Below, one piece after another: positions 1-10,839 of a stretch of DNA of 64,000 nucleotides. The notes beneath the pieces are model-generated. The model did not search any database. It saw only the letters and a program-made list of their open reading frames with translations, and was not told the DNA's origin. Position 1 is the first letter of the stretch. Each line of letters opens with the position of its first letter. Source of the stretch: Nectonema munidae (lineage: Eukaryota > Nematomorpha > Nectonematoida > Nectonematidae); contig JAUIRK010001010.1 of NCBI GenBank assembly GCA_030549495.1, positions 186,001 to 250,000 on the forward strand, read 5' to 3'. The position numbers and the translations under genes are program-made.

Positions 1-1269
1 CGGTAACTCAGCATCGCAAGTTTTTCATTATGCCTGGGCCTGACAAAAGTTTTGAGCTGAACGGCTGCATTAAAGTCCATATAGGGTTTGCAGGGCCTTT
101 ATTAGGAATTAGGTTGCGTAAAAGCTTTAAATTCCCTACCTATTGATAATGAGAGGCAATGCTGATGTGTCAAAGGTAAATATTATTTGTCCCCCTCACT
201 CACACATGCTCTAAAAATAATTAGATCTTTTTCTTTTTGCAGAATCAATAGTTTGCATACATCAACAAACTAAAGTGCTATAAAATAGTACAAGGTAAAG
301 AGTAACAAAAATACAATACAAAAAAAAGTGACAAACTTAGAATAAGTAATCTGGAATTTTATTACAGAAAGAAAAAATTTTTTATAAAAATATACATAGT
401 AATAGATAAACATTGCAGTGGATAAGAAAGAAGGTAGTTTGAAAAAAATTCTGAATAAAAAGAACAGATTTTTTTTAAATGATTTAAGGATGAAGAATCT
501 AAGTAAGGATAAAGTTGAATAATCGATTTGAATGTGTTCAATTCATATTGTGGAAGTTAACTTTCAATTACTTTGATTTTTATCAGTGTATTGTGAGGAT
601 AAACTAAAGAGAGTTGGTGCGAAATAAATCTACAAAGTACATTTTTAAAATTAAAAGATTAGCCAGTGCGAATATAGCTTGATTTGAAAATGTCGAGATG
701 CACTAATGACTAATTGTATTAATGTTACAATGAATGAAAGAAAAAAGCTTATTGAGAATAGAATATAGCTAGAAGCCCAAATAATATTAGAGTAGCGGAG
801 ATGAGAGTTAAAAGCATGTAAAATTTTTGAATAAACTTTAAAGACGAGAAATTCGCGTGATCACGCTTTTGATATGCGTAGACCATGAGAGTCATTAGTA
901 AAGCCTAAATAATATTTATAACATCTGCTTAAATTGATATTATTAATTTTTAACTGCCAAGATTTATATTCAAACCTCATCATCACGATTTAACGAATCA
1001 AAAGATCCGTATTCCCCCTTTTTGTTCTCGATCAGTATTAACGCAGGCACCCCTATAATCCCTTATCTCTAGTGAAACTTTTCTCAATTATGAGAAGCAT
1101 TTTAAAGCTTTGGAGACACTACACCCATCACATTTTGTCGATGCCGCACTTCGCAGCTTCAAATATATTTTGCGTTATTTGTTTGTGGTAACTAATAGCT
1201 ATTCTATAAGTTAGTAACTTTTACTGACTAAAGAGCTAACAGACATACACGCTTGCTAAAAAATACAGC
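1..1269. other. AT-rich DNA, no gene recognised
   Basis: I see no open frame with family resemblance and no terminal inverted repeats in this stretch. The first 180 bases are less AT-rich than the rest and could be an old coding remnant, but no motif is readable. Low-information A/T tracts dominate from about 230 onward. Confidence 0.5.
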
Positions 1270-1780
1270 CAGACCTCGTTTATCCGACACTCTTCGTTTG
1301 ACACATATTCTTGTCCGATTAACGAAATTTCTACCAGCGTATGAAATTTATAAAGAATCAATACCTTAAACTCAAATGTTATTTATTAAATAAAGTATAT
1401 ACAATATTTATGTAATGTGAAATAATTTTTCATAAATGGTTACTTCAAGTTCTCTCCTACACCAAAAAGATGGGAAAAGTAAAGAAATTAGTGCGTCGTC
1501 AAAGCATCATCTTTATGTATAAATTAAGATTCATCGACAAACATATTGAAAATATTGAACTCCCTTTGTAAAGCAAGTACTATCACACTGTCAATCTTAA
1601 AATTGCAACATTTTGTCTGTCGGATTAACAAACTCTTCAAAAGCGTTTAAAATAAATTAGTTTGATTTGAAGCACTCTCAGTATCGGAATGTGAATGTCT
1701 GAATAGCGAAGGAGAATAACTGAAAAATGCTTTACAGACAGTAGTGTGTCGGTTAGGAGGGTTGTCGGATAAACAAGGTA
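1270..1780. mobile_element. pogo/Tigger-type MITE
   Basis: The left end reads CAGACCTCGTTTATCCGACA and the right end, near 1762-1779, is its approximate inverted complement (TGTCGGATAAACAAGGT). Such 'CCTCGTTTATCC' termini are typical of pogo/Tigger-like Tc1-mariner elements that duplicate TA. No transposase is visible in the ~0.5 kb interior, so this is a non-autonomous copy. A second 5' end of the same family lies at 57626. The interior contains further degenerate copies of the GTCCGATTAAC motif. The exact right end is uncertain by a few bases. Confidence 0.6.
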
Positions 1781-2239
1781 TTCACTAACTAACTATTTGT
1801 TGAAAATCATTATTATTCATAAAATATGATCTATTTGATATTTATATACCCATTGCTCAATAATCAAACTTAATATCACACGTCGAAGTACCTACCTTAT
1901 TACGGTTTTTAAAACCAAAGCCAATTCAGTACCTTTAGTATATTTTTTCAAAATATCTCGGTTCTCTAAACTCAAAGAAATGATAGAAAACTAATTTATA
2001 AATATATCTTAGCCTTGTTGTAACGAGTGCTTGACTTTTCTTGATTTATTAGAGTCTAGTCAAAATACTTTCAATTAAAATATAATTCCGTGAGAAACTT
2101 TTTGCCAAATCCCCCTGAGAAAAATATTTCTGGCGACTCTTGTTTAACTCAAAGGCTACGCTGCTGCAGCTTTGTGACTTTTGGATTTTGGCAAAAAAAA
2201 TATGCGCCCTCCAATATCAGTTTCTCATAAAAGCGCTTT

Positions 2240-2690
2240 TTATGCTTTCCTGCCTTTACACTTGATATGGGTGGGCCTCGTGGCTGGGTCTAGAAGATTC
2301 TCTTTCTTTTTATCAATATTGTATATGCCAAAGGTAAAGATATCTTGAAGTGTTTTCATAGAGAAGGCACACTTGCATCGCTTGCATATGAGTAATGAAG
2401 GTTGGATGCTGGATGTAACATGACGACACCCTGCGGTATCAAAATGCAGGATCTTGTCAACTTCACCCAACAATACAAAGCATTGCAAATGAATGTACAT
2501 CTGGTGTCAAATACCATAAAAGATTACTAAATATAACTTCTTTCTCTTTTACCTTTTCCAAAATTTCATGTAAAAATTGCTGCAAATTACGATTTTCGAC
2601 TCCTGTGAAGAAACGTGAAACCCATCTTTTAAACATAAACCATACGTTGGATGGATTTAAATAAGTTATCATGAGGTTGATTTTAGGCAT
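2240..2690 (-). CDS. unassigned minus-strand ORF pair (possible exon fragments)
   Basis: Two overlapping open frames read on the minus strand: 2690-2463 (75 residues, starting MPKINLMITYLNPSNV) and 2500-2240 (86 residues, containing CKRCKCAF, a Cys-rich patch). The residue composition looks more coding-like than random AT-rich DNA, and both lack the low-complexity bias of neighbours. I do not recognise a family. They could be exons of one gene joined by a short intron or a frameshifted transposon remnant. A GAAAAG|GTAAAAG donor-like site lies near 2555. Low confidence that this is a functional gene. Confidence 0.25.
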
Positions 2691-3208
2691 CTAAAAAATT
2701 TTATGTGTGAAATGATGTATGAAATAAATTTTTGCTATAAAATAAAAGTCTTTTTCAGATTTTATTTAATGCTGGTATATTGATAGGGAAGAGAAGTTGT
2801 TTCTAAAACCATGCTGTGAGAGCACTCGTGAAGGAACAAGGTTATACTTAAAAATGAGAAAATACAGGCTAAAATTCGCAATAAAGTACATATATAGTAG
2901 AATTTATGCACTTTATTTTTCGAGTCCCAAAGGGGTATCGTTGCTTCCAAAAAATGAGGCCTATCTTTCACAAATATCTGCTAACTTTTAAAAAAACACT
3001 AAAAAAGATGAATCAAGACGCCTAATTTAAGAATGAAAGTGGAGGCAACCTTTAAATTTCTTCTATAACATACTTTATATCTATTTTGAATAATTTTTTC
3101 AATGTTATGAACAGCGTTGACAGTAAAAAAGAGTGGCGGTTTTAATATTTATGCTTAGAAGAATAAGTTTCCTATCTTATTTAAATCTTCAAGCACACAT
3201 TGGGAGAT

Positions 3209-4759
3209 ATGTCCTCTTTAACGTCTCAATCTTTGTACAGCCTGCTTAGCAAAACTAGTAATGAAAAACGGGTCGAAGTCATTTCACAACTCAAGCATCT
3301 TTTTTTGTCAAAGTCGAGAGTTTTAGAAGCTTTAAATTCTTTCATCACTTTCACGCCCGTGGAGAGCGTTGAGAAAAGTTTGAGTGAAAGTACAATGAGA
3401 TTAAGGCAGAATGGAATGTTGTCTGTTTTAGACGGGGTGCCGTATTCTCTCAAAGACAACTTTACGGTAAAAGGAATGAAAATGACCTGTGCTTCCAAAG
3501 CTCTCTTCAACCACATTTCCATGTACGACTCTGCAATATTCGAGTCTCTGAGTAAAAAATGTGGTGGCATTTGCGTCGGAAAGACGAATATGGACGAGTT
3601 TGCTATGGGAAATGGAAGTATAAGTAGTGCTTACGGCCCAGTTAGAAATCCGTGGAGTGCATTTGTCAGGGAAGCATTTCCTCTCGATGATTCAGATTTT
3701 TATGTTTGTGGAGGAAGTTCTGGTGGTGCAGCGTCGACTGTTTGCTCAGGATCAACACATTTCGCAATTGGTTCAGATACAGGTGGTTCCGTTAGACAGC
3801 CTGCGGCTTATTGTGGCGTTGTTGGATTCAAACCAACGTATGGCACTGTATCTAGGTTCGGTTTAGTTCCTCTAGTAAATGAGATTGACACTCCGGGTAT
3901 ATTGAGTAGGTTTGTAGAAGATGCTCGCCTCGTATATTCGCAAATTAAAGGCCCACATGTCAATGATCTCACGAGCTGTGGAAAGGAGTTATCATTCAAA
4001 TCTCATCAAGTTCTTTCCTCTCCACGCTCTCAAGTAAGTGTAAGTAATTTGACTGTTGGAATTTTAAACGTCCAAAAGTCTGCGCCTATCTCAAAGAGTA
4101 TCAAAGATGCCTTAGATGACGTCGCATCCTTACTCTGTAAGAAGGGTGCACGGATAAGAGAAGTTAAGATACCACTAATTGATTTCTCTGATGCCGTTTA
4201 TTCTGTATTGTGTGCCTGTCAAGTTGCTTCAAACATGTCTCGATACACGGGTCTCTACTTCGGCTTCTATCCAAGTCAAGATGAGATGAGTGAAAAGAGC
4301 ACGCACTTCAAATCTGCCTTCGCCGATACAAGAACTCGCGTATTCAATGATGTCGTTAAATCCAGAATCCTGGCAGGAAATTATTTCTTACTCAAGCACA
4401 ACTTCACTAAATTTTATGTGAAAGCGCACTCCGTTCTATCCCTTCTTTGCAAAGAGGTAGAGAGTTGTTTTCGAGACTGTGACGTCATTTTACTTCCAAC
4501 CACTTTTTCCACACCTCCTAAGTATTCAGATCTTATCCAATCAGATGTGAATACCTATCTTTTAGACTATTTCACTCTCTGGGTTAATTTAATCGGCGCT
4601 CCTGCTATTAGTTTGCCTATCAAGTTGTGTCCAGAGACTCTTCTCCCTATTGGTCTTCAATTAGTCTCACCAAAGTACACAGACTTTCATCTCTTATCCA
4701 TCTGTCAGTGGCTACAGAATGAACTATCTTTTGTTCATGTACCTGCTGAATCTGCTTAA
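3209..4759 (+). CDS. QRSL1: glutamyl-tRNA(Gln) amidotransferase subunit A, mitochondrial (GatA/QRSL1)
   Basis: Intronless frame of 516 codons from the ATG at 3209; an in-frame TTG three codons upstream follows a stop at 3182, so the ATG is the best start. This is the amidase-signature subunit of mitochondrial GatCAB, which frees ammonia from glutamine and hands it to GatB to convert Glu-tRNA(Gln) to Gln-tRNA(Gln). Visible catalytic elements: Lys in GVPYSLKDNF (about residue 82), the cis-Ser in GGSSGG (about 170-171) and the nucleophilic Ser in GSDTGGSVRQPA (about 194), plus GFKPTYGTVSRFGLVPL after it and the C-terminal GAPAISLPI and LPIGLQLVSP blocks. Length matches animal QRSL1 (about 528 residues), so it looks complete. 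The animal homologue begins at nearly the same place relative to the amidase fold. A poly-A signal AATAAA lies at 4880. Base composition is clearly less AT-rich than its flanks. An overlapping upstream ORF is treated in the findings. Confidence 0.95.
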   Translation: MSSLTSQSLYSLLSKTSNEKRVEVISQLKHLFLSKSRVLEALNSFITFTPVESVEKSLSESTMRLRQNGMLSVLDGVPYSLKDNFTVKGMKMTCASKALFNHISMYDSAIFESLSKKCGGICVGKTNMDEFAMGNGSISSAYGPVRNPWSAFVREAFPLDDSDFYVCGGSSGGAASTVCSGSTHFAIGSDTGGSVRQPAAYCGVVGFKPTYGTVSRFGLVPLVNEIDTPGILSRFVEDARLVYSQIKGPHVNDLTSCGKELSFKSHQVLSSPRSQVSVSNLTVGILNVQKSAPISKSIKDALDDVASLLCKKGARIREVKIPLIDFSDAVYSVLCACQVASNMSRYTGLYFGFYPSQDEMSEKSTHFKSAFADTRTRVFNDVVKSRILAGNYFLLKHNFTKFYVKAHSVLSLLCKEVESCFRDCDVILLPTTFSTPPKYSDLIQSDVNTYLLDYFTLWVNLIGAPAISLPIKLCPETLLPIGLQLVSPKYTDFHLLSICQWLQNELSFVHVPAESA

Positions 4760-5511
4760 TCTAATTTAAGTTCTTATGTTCTTCATTTCATTAAATGATT
4801 TTTTATTTTATTAATTTTTATAATCTAAAAGCACCAGAAATTTTAAATAGCGGGGCTTGGAAAAACTAAGTCTCGGCTAAATAAAATTTTTATATGATAA
4901 GATCAGTCGCAAACGCTAATGTGCAAAATAAATATTCTTTGTATCTTCGTTAATAGAATACGAAATTTGAAATGAAATTTGATTTTCATTGGTATTTCAA
5001 TTTTAACAAATTTTATTTTGCAACACCAAGAATCGTCTTTGTGCTAGATTCATTTTTAAATAAATGCGAATTTATTTTTAGGGTGCGGGTTGATAAAAAT
5101 TTTAGTGCAGAGGGGAATTGAATAACGCTCTCTTACCTTCAAATTTTGAAAGATGAAATCTATGATGTGGCCAAGTTTCTGTTACAGGATAGTTTAAGCT
5201 CTCATTACCTGAAACTAATGCAAGTTCTAACCTTTTACTTGAACTTTATTAAGTTAACCTTCATTTACTTGAAATTAGCTACTTTAAATCTATCTATGGT
5301 TAATAATGTTTTCTACGCATGCACTAAGCATTTCTCAAAGCAGCAATGAGTATTTTTTACAATCAATGAAAGTTCAACTTAAATGACATCGTAAAAGGCA
5401 AATTTGATCTAATGAGTGACAATTTTGCTGAATTTTTTTAACTCTGGATGAAAAATCTGTTAAAGATGGATTTCTTATAGTTTATGTAAACTTACAGGAT
5501 AACTTCGAATT
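4760..5511. other. GatA 3' flank, no further gene
   Basis: Contains AATAAA at 4880 and again near 4928, both suitable for GatA polyadenylation. A 67-codon frame at 5146-5349 is AT-driven and shows no family features; I do not call it a gene. Confidence 0.5.
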
Positions 5512-5930
5512 TCAGAGAGTGAATCTTCTTCGTCTACATGTTTTCCCAAGTATGGGGTCGGTGGCCATGATCCGTTGTATCCATTTCCATCTATCTTGAG
5601 CATCTTCATTTTTCAAACCAAGTTGTTGCATGCTTTTTACCAACCCTCTCTTTGCTTGCCGTCTTCTGCTTCTCTTCCCCGTAACTCGTAATTCCAACGT
5701 CTGTCGAGTCGCATCTTTTTCGTTTTTCCTTAGCAAATGACCACACCATCGAAGTTTTCTTCTTTCTATTATTGCTAGTACGCCTTCTTCTCACCTACTC
5801 ATTCTTTATTCTGTCTTTTAGGGTCACGCCCAACATCATTATTAACATTAAAAGTTGTAATCAATTTTCTTTCATCCTTCTTCAAGCTCCAACATTTTGA
5901 CCCATACGTCTTGACTGGTCTGATCCATTG
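5512..5930 (-). mobile_element. RTE-type LINE, 3' end of the ORF
   Basis: The minus strand encodes the characteristic tail of RTE-clade (and related) non-LTR retrotransposon proteins: an IERRKLRWCGHLLRKNEKDA block, then a basic KRSRRRQAKRG stretch, then LGLKNEDAQDRWKWIQRI. Further upstream on the same strand (to about 5930) an YGSKCW-like block and a TLKDRIRNEYV-like block can be recognised in other frames, so the copy is 5'-truncated and carries frameshifts. No reverse transcriptase core remains in the window. It lies 0.75 kb downstream of GatA in opposite orientation. Confidence 0.75.
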
Positions 5931-6429
5931 TAAAATTATTCGGAGGCAAATTAACCCCTGTAGTATTGAAGATTGAGTGACATGCTATGAGAGTTTAAAT
6001 TTAAGACTAGTTTAGAATGATTTATTTTTTTTATTCTATCCACTTTTTGTGTTTTATATTTCGCCATAAATAAAAAAAATCAGTATACAAGTTACTTTAA
6101 TAAAAATTGTTTTAAAAATTTCTTTACGTTGCCTCCTTTGTTGTTATTAAACGGTAAAAACTGGGCATCAAAACTTCAGGTGTATTTTAAAAATTCATTC
6201 TTTTTAACAAGAGTTTTCTCACACCTCAAACGAGCCAAAAAATTTTGAAAAATATATTTTCGACAAAAAAACAAAATTTTCTGTTATAAACAATAAACAA
6301 ACAAAAAAACATCAAATTTATTTTTCAAAAATTACACAAAATTACTTTTTTTTGGAGAAGCTATTGCTTTTCTGTTTTATACTCAATCGTTTGAAAAAGG
6401 GCTTGTTTGTCTTCTTCTATTTTTGTAAT

Positions 6430-7860
6430 AGAAGAATTAAAAGTTGTGACTAAAGAAACAAACAACTTTAAATGAGTGGTAACATCGTTAACGTCGCTGA
6501 ATTCCTTTGACGCTGAAAATGGGGAGGAATTTTTAACGAAAAGAAAAAAGACATGGATTGCTTGCTCAAAAGATCTTCAATTTGAACATTTTTGAATGAA
6601 ATTTCATTTGCTTCAAACCGTCTCAGATTATATTTTGAAGGTTTCTTATTCAAAAGATTATTTAACATCAATTTCTTTTTCTCAGATGTGATAAGAGTGG
6701 AAAAAAAGCTAGAGGTGAAAGGTTTTCGCTGAGATACCATAGATGCCTCTTAAACTTTTTCATGGCAGTTGTCGCTATTTTATAATCAATTTTCTGATAG
6801 TCTTCAAGTGTACAAAGAAGATTAAGGTCATTAATTGGAGCATTCATAGCATGTGGAGAGTTAACCAAGCTTCTACGTAAACCGAAACAATGAAAACGCA
6901 TATTCTCAGACTATTTTCTTCATATTGTGTTAAATCAAACAATTCTCGAAATAAAAATATTTCAAGACAGTATATACACTTTGCCATCCAGCGAGCTCTG
7001 TTGTAAGCTCCAGGTTCTTTCATTTTATAATTCATCTCTCCTAGAAACGCAGGCTTAGTCTTAATAATTCTAAATAATCATCACGAGTTTGCTTTTTTTT
7101 AAGTTCATTTTTCAAAAATTCCATAACTTCTGGTTTTTGTGAAAACCATAGATCAAGAGAATCTTGCTCAATTTGGGTTTCAAAAGATTTATAAGAATGA
7201 GCTGATATAGAAGACCATTTTAATCTAAATCTTTCGAAAATTCCAATAAAAGGACCTCTTGAAACAAAAAATGAATCAAAGACTGTATACATAAGCAATT
7301 CATGAATATGATGTCGGCAAGGAAAAAAAAGCAAATGATGATCAATTTGGTTGTGAATAAGTGAACAAGCTCCTTTATTAACCCCGGAATTTACAGCGGT
7401 TGTATCAAAACACAATCCAGCGATCCATGGTAAGCAAGAAGGCCAATCTTCAAGTACTTTCAAAACTGTGTCAGCGATAATCTTACCTGATCCTTGAGAC
7501 AACTCAGGAACTGCAAGAATTTTTTCAATATTTTTTCCGGATACGACAATTGCAAGGCTTTCTGATTTTTAATTGAAGAGTTTCTGAGTATTTTGGTGTC
7601 AAAATGTATAATTAAAGGAGTATTTGGACAAAAATTTTCTTTTATAGTCTGAGCTAAAGAACTTCGAATTTTTTTTCTTGATCTGTGCATGGAAGAACTT
7701 GAAAAGGTAATTTGATTTAAGGTATAAGAAGCCTTGAATTTTAAAAAAGACGAATGCTTTATCAAAGAATATTTAGATAGAAGAATGAAAGACAAACGAA
7801 TGGAAGACTTAGTAACGATATTACTAAAATAATACAATTAAAGAATCTAAACATTTCCCC
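6430..7860 (-). mobile_element. decayed transposon-like ORF of the CFDTTA family
   Basis: Read on the minus strand from about 7720 to 6480, pieces in three frames line up as one protein: PLIIHFDTK near the start, then SQGSGKIIADTVLKVLEDW, AGLCFDTTAVNSGVNKGAC, FPCRHHIHELL, a long middle with RWMAKCIYCLEIFLFRE, APINDLNLLCTLEDYQKID, KKFKRHLWYLSENL and LITSEKKKLML. I recall this order of blocks from many-copy uncharacterised proteins of arthropods and cnidarians that behave like transposon products (the conserved Asp in FDTTA could be a catalytic acid), but I cannot name the superfamily. At least three frame changes are needed, so it is a pseudogene. No clear terminal repeats were found. Confidence 0.6.
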
Positions 7861-8275
7861 TTCAATATACTTAGTTTTACAAAATTGTCCGTCTACTTCG
7901 GTAGCAGTGGAAAGATCTTTATTGAAAAAATTGTTGGCAAAAGATAGAAATTTCTTGCCATCAAATATTTTAAATATATTTTATTTTAACACATCATAAT
8001 TTTTTTTCTCTATTACCTATGTTTTTTCAAGTTTAAATGTTCGTTCAAAATAAACATAATTTCTAAAAAGATATATACTTTTTATAGTCAAAAAAAAAGT
8101 TAACGAGAATTTGTTTAATTCAGGATTTGAAACTATAAAATTTAAAAAAATAGGTTAAGTCAAAATTTGTAGCAATAAAGTGAAAAATGTGAAAAATAAA
8201 GTCAAAAAATCCCCCTAGTTATAACTTCATTCCTCCGAAATAGAAACTTACCAAATTTTGCATATCTGTATACAC

Positions 8276-10237
8276 CAGTGGCGTAGCCAGAGCGAAGTAC
8301 ATGGGGGGGGGGGGCACAAAAATAGGCTTATATTGAAAAATCTGAATCACCCTGATTAAGTTTTTAACCATATCAGTAACGAGGGGGCTATTTTAGCCCC
8401 CCCCTCTCTCAACTAAAATTTCTCTTGTACCAAATTGACTACATCTTTTGCTACAATACTTCGTAACATTTCCTAAAATTGATAGCTGCATCTTTTGATA
8501 CCATTTTCATGGTAGTTGAATCACCTTTTCATGTCTAAATCTGTCAATCAAAATCAAAAGTTAAACTTTTTCAGCAAAATTCTGACAGTATCTCTAGTTA
8601 AGCGTATAACCTTGGTTCTATATTATATACTCGTTTGAAAATTTATAAATATATACAGTTTTGAACACATAACACTTTATAGTTTAAATTTTTTCAAAAT
8701 CATGGTTACTTTTTGGGAAATGTCAATCAAAATTTTGATTGATGAGAAATACATCTAATAAAATATACCTTGAAATTTTATATGAAATATATTTTTTTAT
8801 ATCAAATCGGGCATACTGATTTCATTTTTGGAATTTAGAAATTGAAAATACCTATAAGTGTGTAACAAACTTACGGTTTAAAATATTATACTTTCCCGAA
8901 AAATTGCGTCCAAATTTAATTTTTTTTGCGTCCAACAGAATAAAATATTTTCCGAGATTTTGGATACCAAACCGATAGTTTTTAATGCTCTTTTGAATGA
9001 GCCATCTCCAGTTTTCATACGATTTGTACTTCTCGAGATATTTTAGCTCAAAATTTCAACATAGGAATTTCCTATATACCCAAAATTTTGCCAGTACTCT
9101 ATATTTGAAAAAAAAAATTTGGCGTATGCTAGATATTATACATATCATCTTAGTTTTTTGCGCTAATTCCAAAAATTTCTTTGTTTTAAGTTTAAATGAC
9201 AAAAACATAGCCACATAAATATATAAATTTACATTCCTGAATCACAATTTTTGACGATGCCATAACTCAAATATATATTATATAACCCATAACTATTATA
9301 TAAATACATTATTGAATTTCAAAATTTTAAAAACGTCTAAATTTCAAATTTAAAAATAATATTTAAATAATTAAAAATTTTAAAAATGGAAAAATTCTAA
9401 TTTAATTTAGAATTATATTATTTAGAAAATTACTTGCGAAGTTGAGAAGGATTTAATATGCTGCTTCAAATATATTCGGATAAATTGTATATTTTCAAAT
9501 ATAGAACCTCATTCAAGATAAATTGCAAAATTATCCGAAAGAAATGTCTTAACTAATTGAAAATATAATAGTGATAAAAGAATGACACATTTATCTGGTT
9601 TTTCGAGGGCTTTATAATTCGATAATAATAAAGACATTTTGTCTATGAAAACATCTTTCACATCTGATAAGATATCCTTAACAATACTCGCCTAACTTCC
9701 CCTATTTTGTTTAAATAATGACCCTCTATATTTTTTAAGACTGTAACCAAATCACTTTTATAAATAGCATCATTCGGCTTAGCACGTTTAGCAGTTGGAC
9801 AATCTACGATACAAATAAAATTAAAGTAAAGGTAGCTCTTACTAACACAATGAAAGATAAAAATATAACAAAATGAAAAAGGAATGTAAAAAAATAGAAT
9901 GAGTTAATAACTATTAAAAGGTTAATTAAAGGTCAGGAACACAATCAATTGAGCAATTTTTTTCAATCTTTTGTTGTATATAAGTGTTAAAAAAATTAGG
10001 AAAATATATCGATAAAAATATAATGGAAAACATCTCATCGAAAATGTCAAGTTTAAAATTCGAAAACATAATTGCCAAAGAAATTATAATGGTAAAATTA
10101 TTACGCTAATTCTAACCCTAACCATGAAATTCAAGTATAAAAAGTTAATTTTTTATTTTCAAGGTACACGGGGGGGGGGGCACACCAAGGTACATGAGGG
10201 GGCACGGCCCTCAGGCCCCAGCTTAGCTACGCCTCTG
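8276..10237. mobile_element. hAT-like non-autonomous element with 8-bp target duplication
   Basis: The ends are inverted: left CAGTGGCGTAGCCAG at 8276, right GCTTAGCTACGCCTCTG ending 10237, whose complement is CAGAGGCGTAGCTAAGC. A perfect 8-bp direct repeat, GTATACAC, flanks it (8268-8275 and 10238-10245), which is the hAT signature and suggests a fairly recent insertion. Just inside both ends are poly-G runs (12 G at 8303-8314, 11 G at 10170-10180). No transposase frame is present. From about 8365 the left part shares sequence with the TTAA-ended repeat family at 12205-13600 (the 'CCATTTTCATGGTAGTTGAA' block), so this element appears to contain or have captured that family. Confidence 0.85.
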
Positions 10238-10839
10238 GTATACACATATAAATGGAATATTCAAAGTTTGAAAAAATTATACATAATATTTAATAATAAA
10301 AAATAATTAACTCCTGTGGAATACTATCTTGTTTGTGAAGATGTTTGCAAAATAGCTAGGCTTGTGAATTTTTTTCTATTGAAATAAAAACACTTAAGAT
10401 GATGAAGAAAAAATACATGGCAGTGTTTGGAGGGTAGCCTGCTTTATCACCTTATGTGACAAGCTGTATGGTGCGTTTTGATTGACTGCAAGTTAAGTTT
10501 CTAAAGAGGCAGCAATACCTCACCATAGGCGTCAGAGAAGGACGAGTGAAACTTGCTATTTTGATGCCATTTAGAAACCAAATTTATCCTTCTCTCTTTC
10601 TACTTTAATTTCACAAGTCTCTTCATATAGTTTTACCGCAAAATTTTCTAATTAGAATTTCTCTTATTTCTAGTTAATTTTTCGTTCAGCTTTTTATTAA
10701 AAATTGTTTGGGTTCAAGTATGCCGTTTTTCTACTGTAACTGATATTGTATTTTATTTTTTTCAAAGAAGTGCTATCATGTATTACCCTTTTTGAACTTA
10801 ATAAGATCAATTAATTTAAATACTTATAAAGATGTAAAT

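Noticed and set aside
3226-3570. Minus-strand 114-codon frame opposite GatA
   Set aside because: Shadow of the GatA coding region.
10110-10124. CTAACCCTAACC, telomere-like
   Set aside because: Only two units, inside a hAT-like element; no array.
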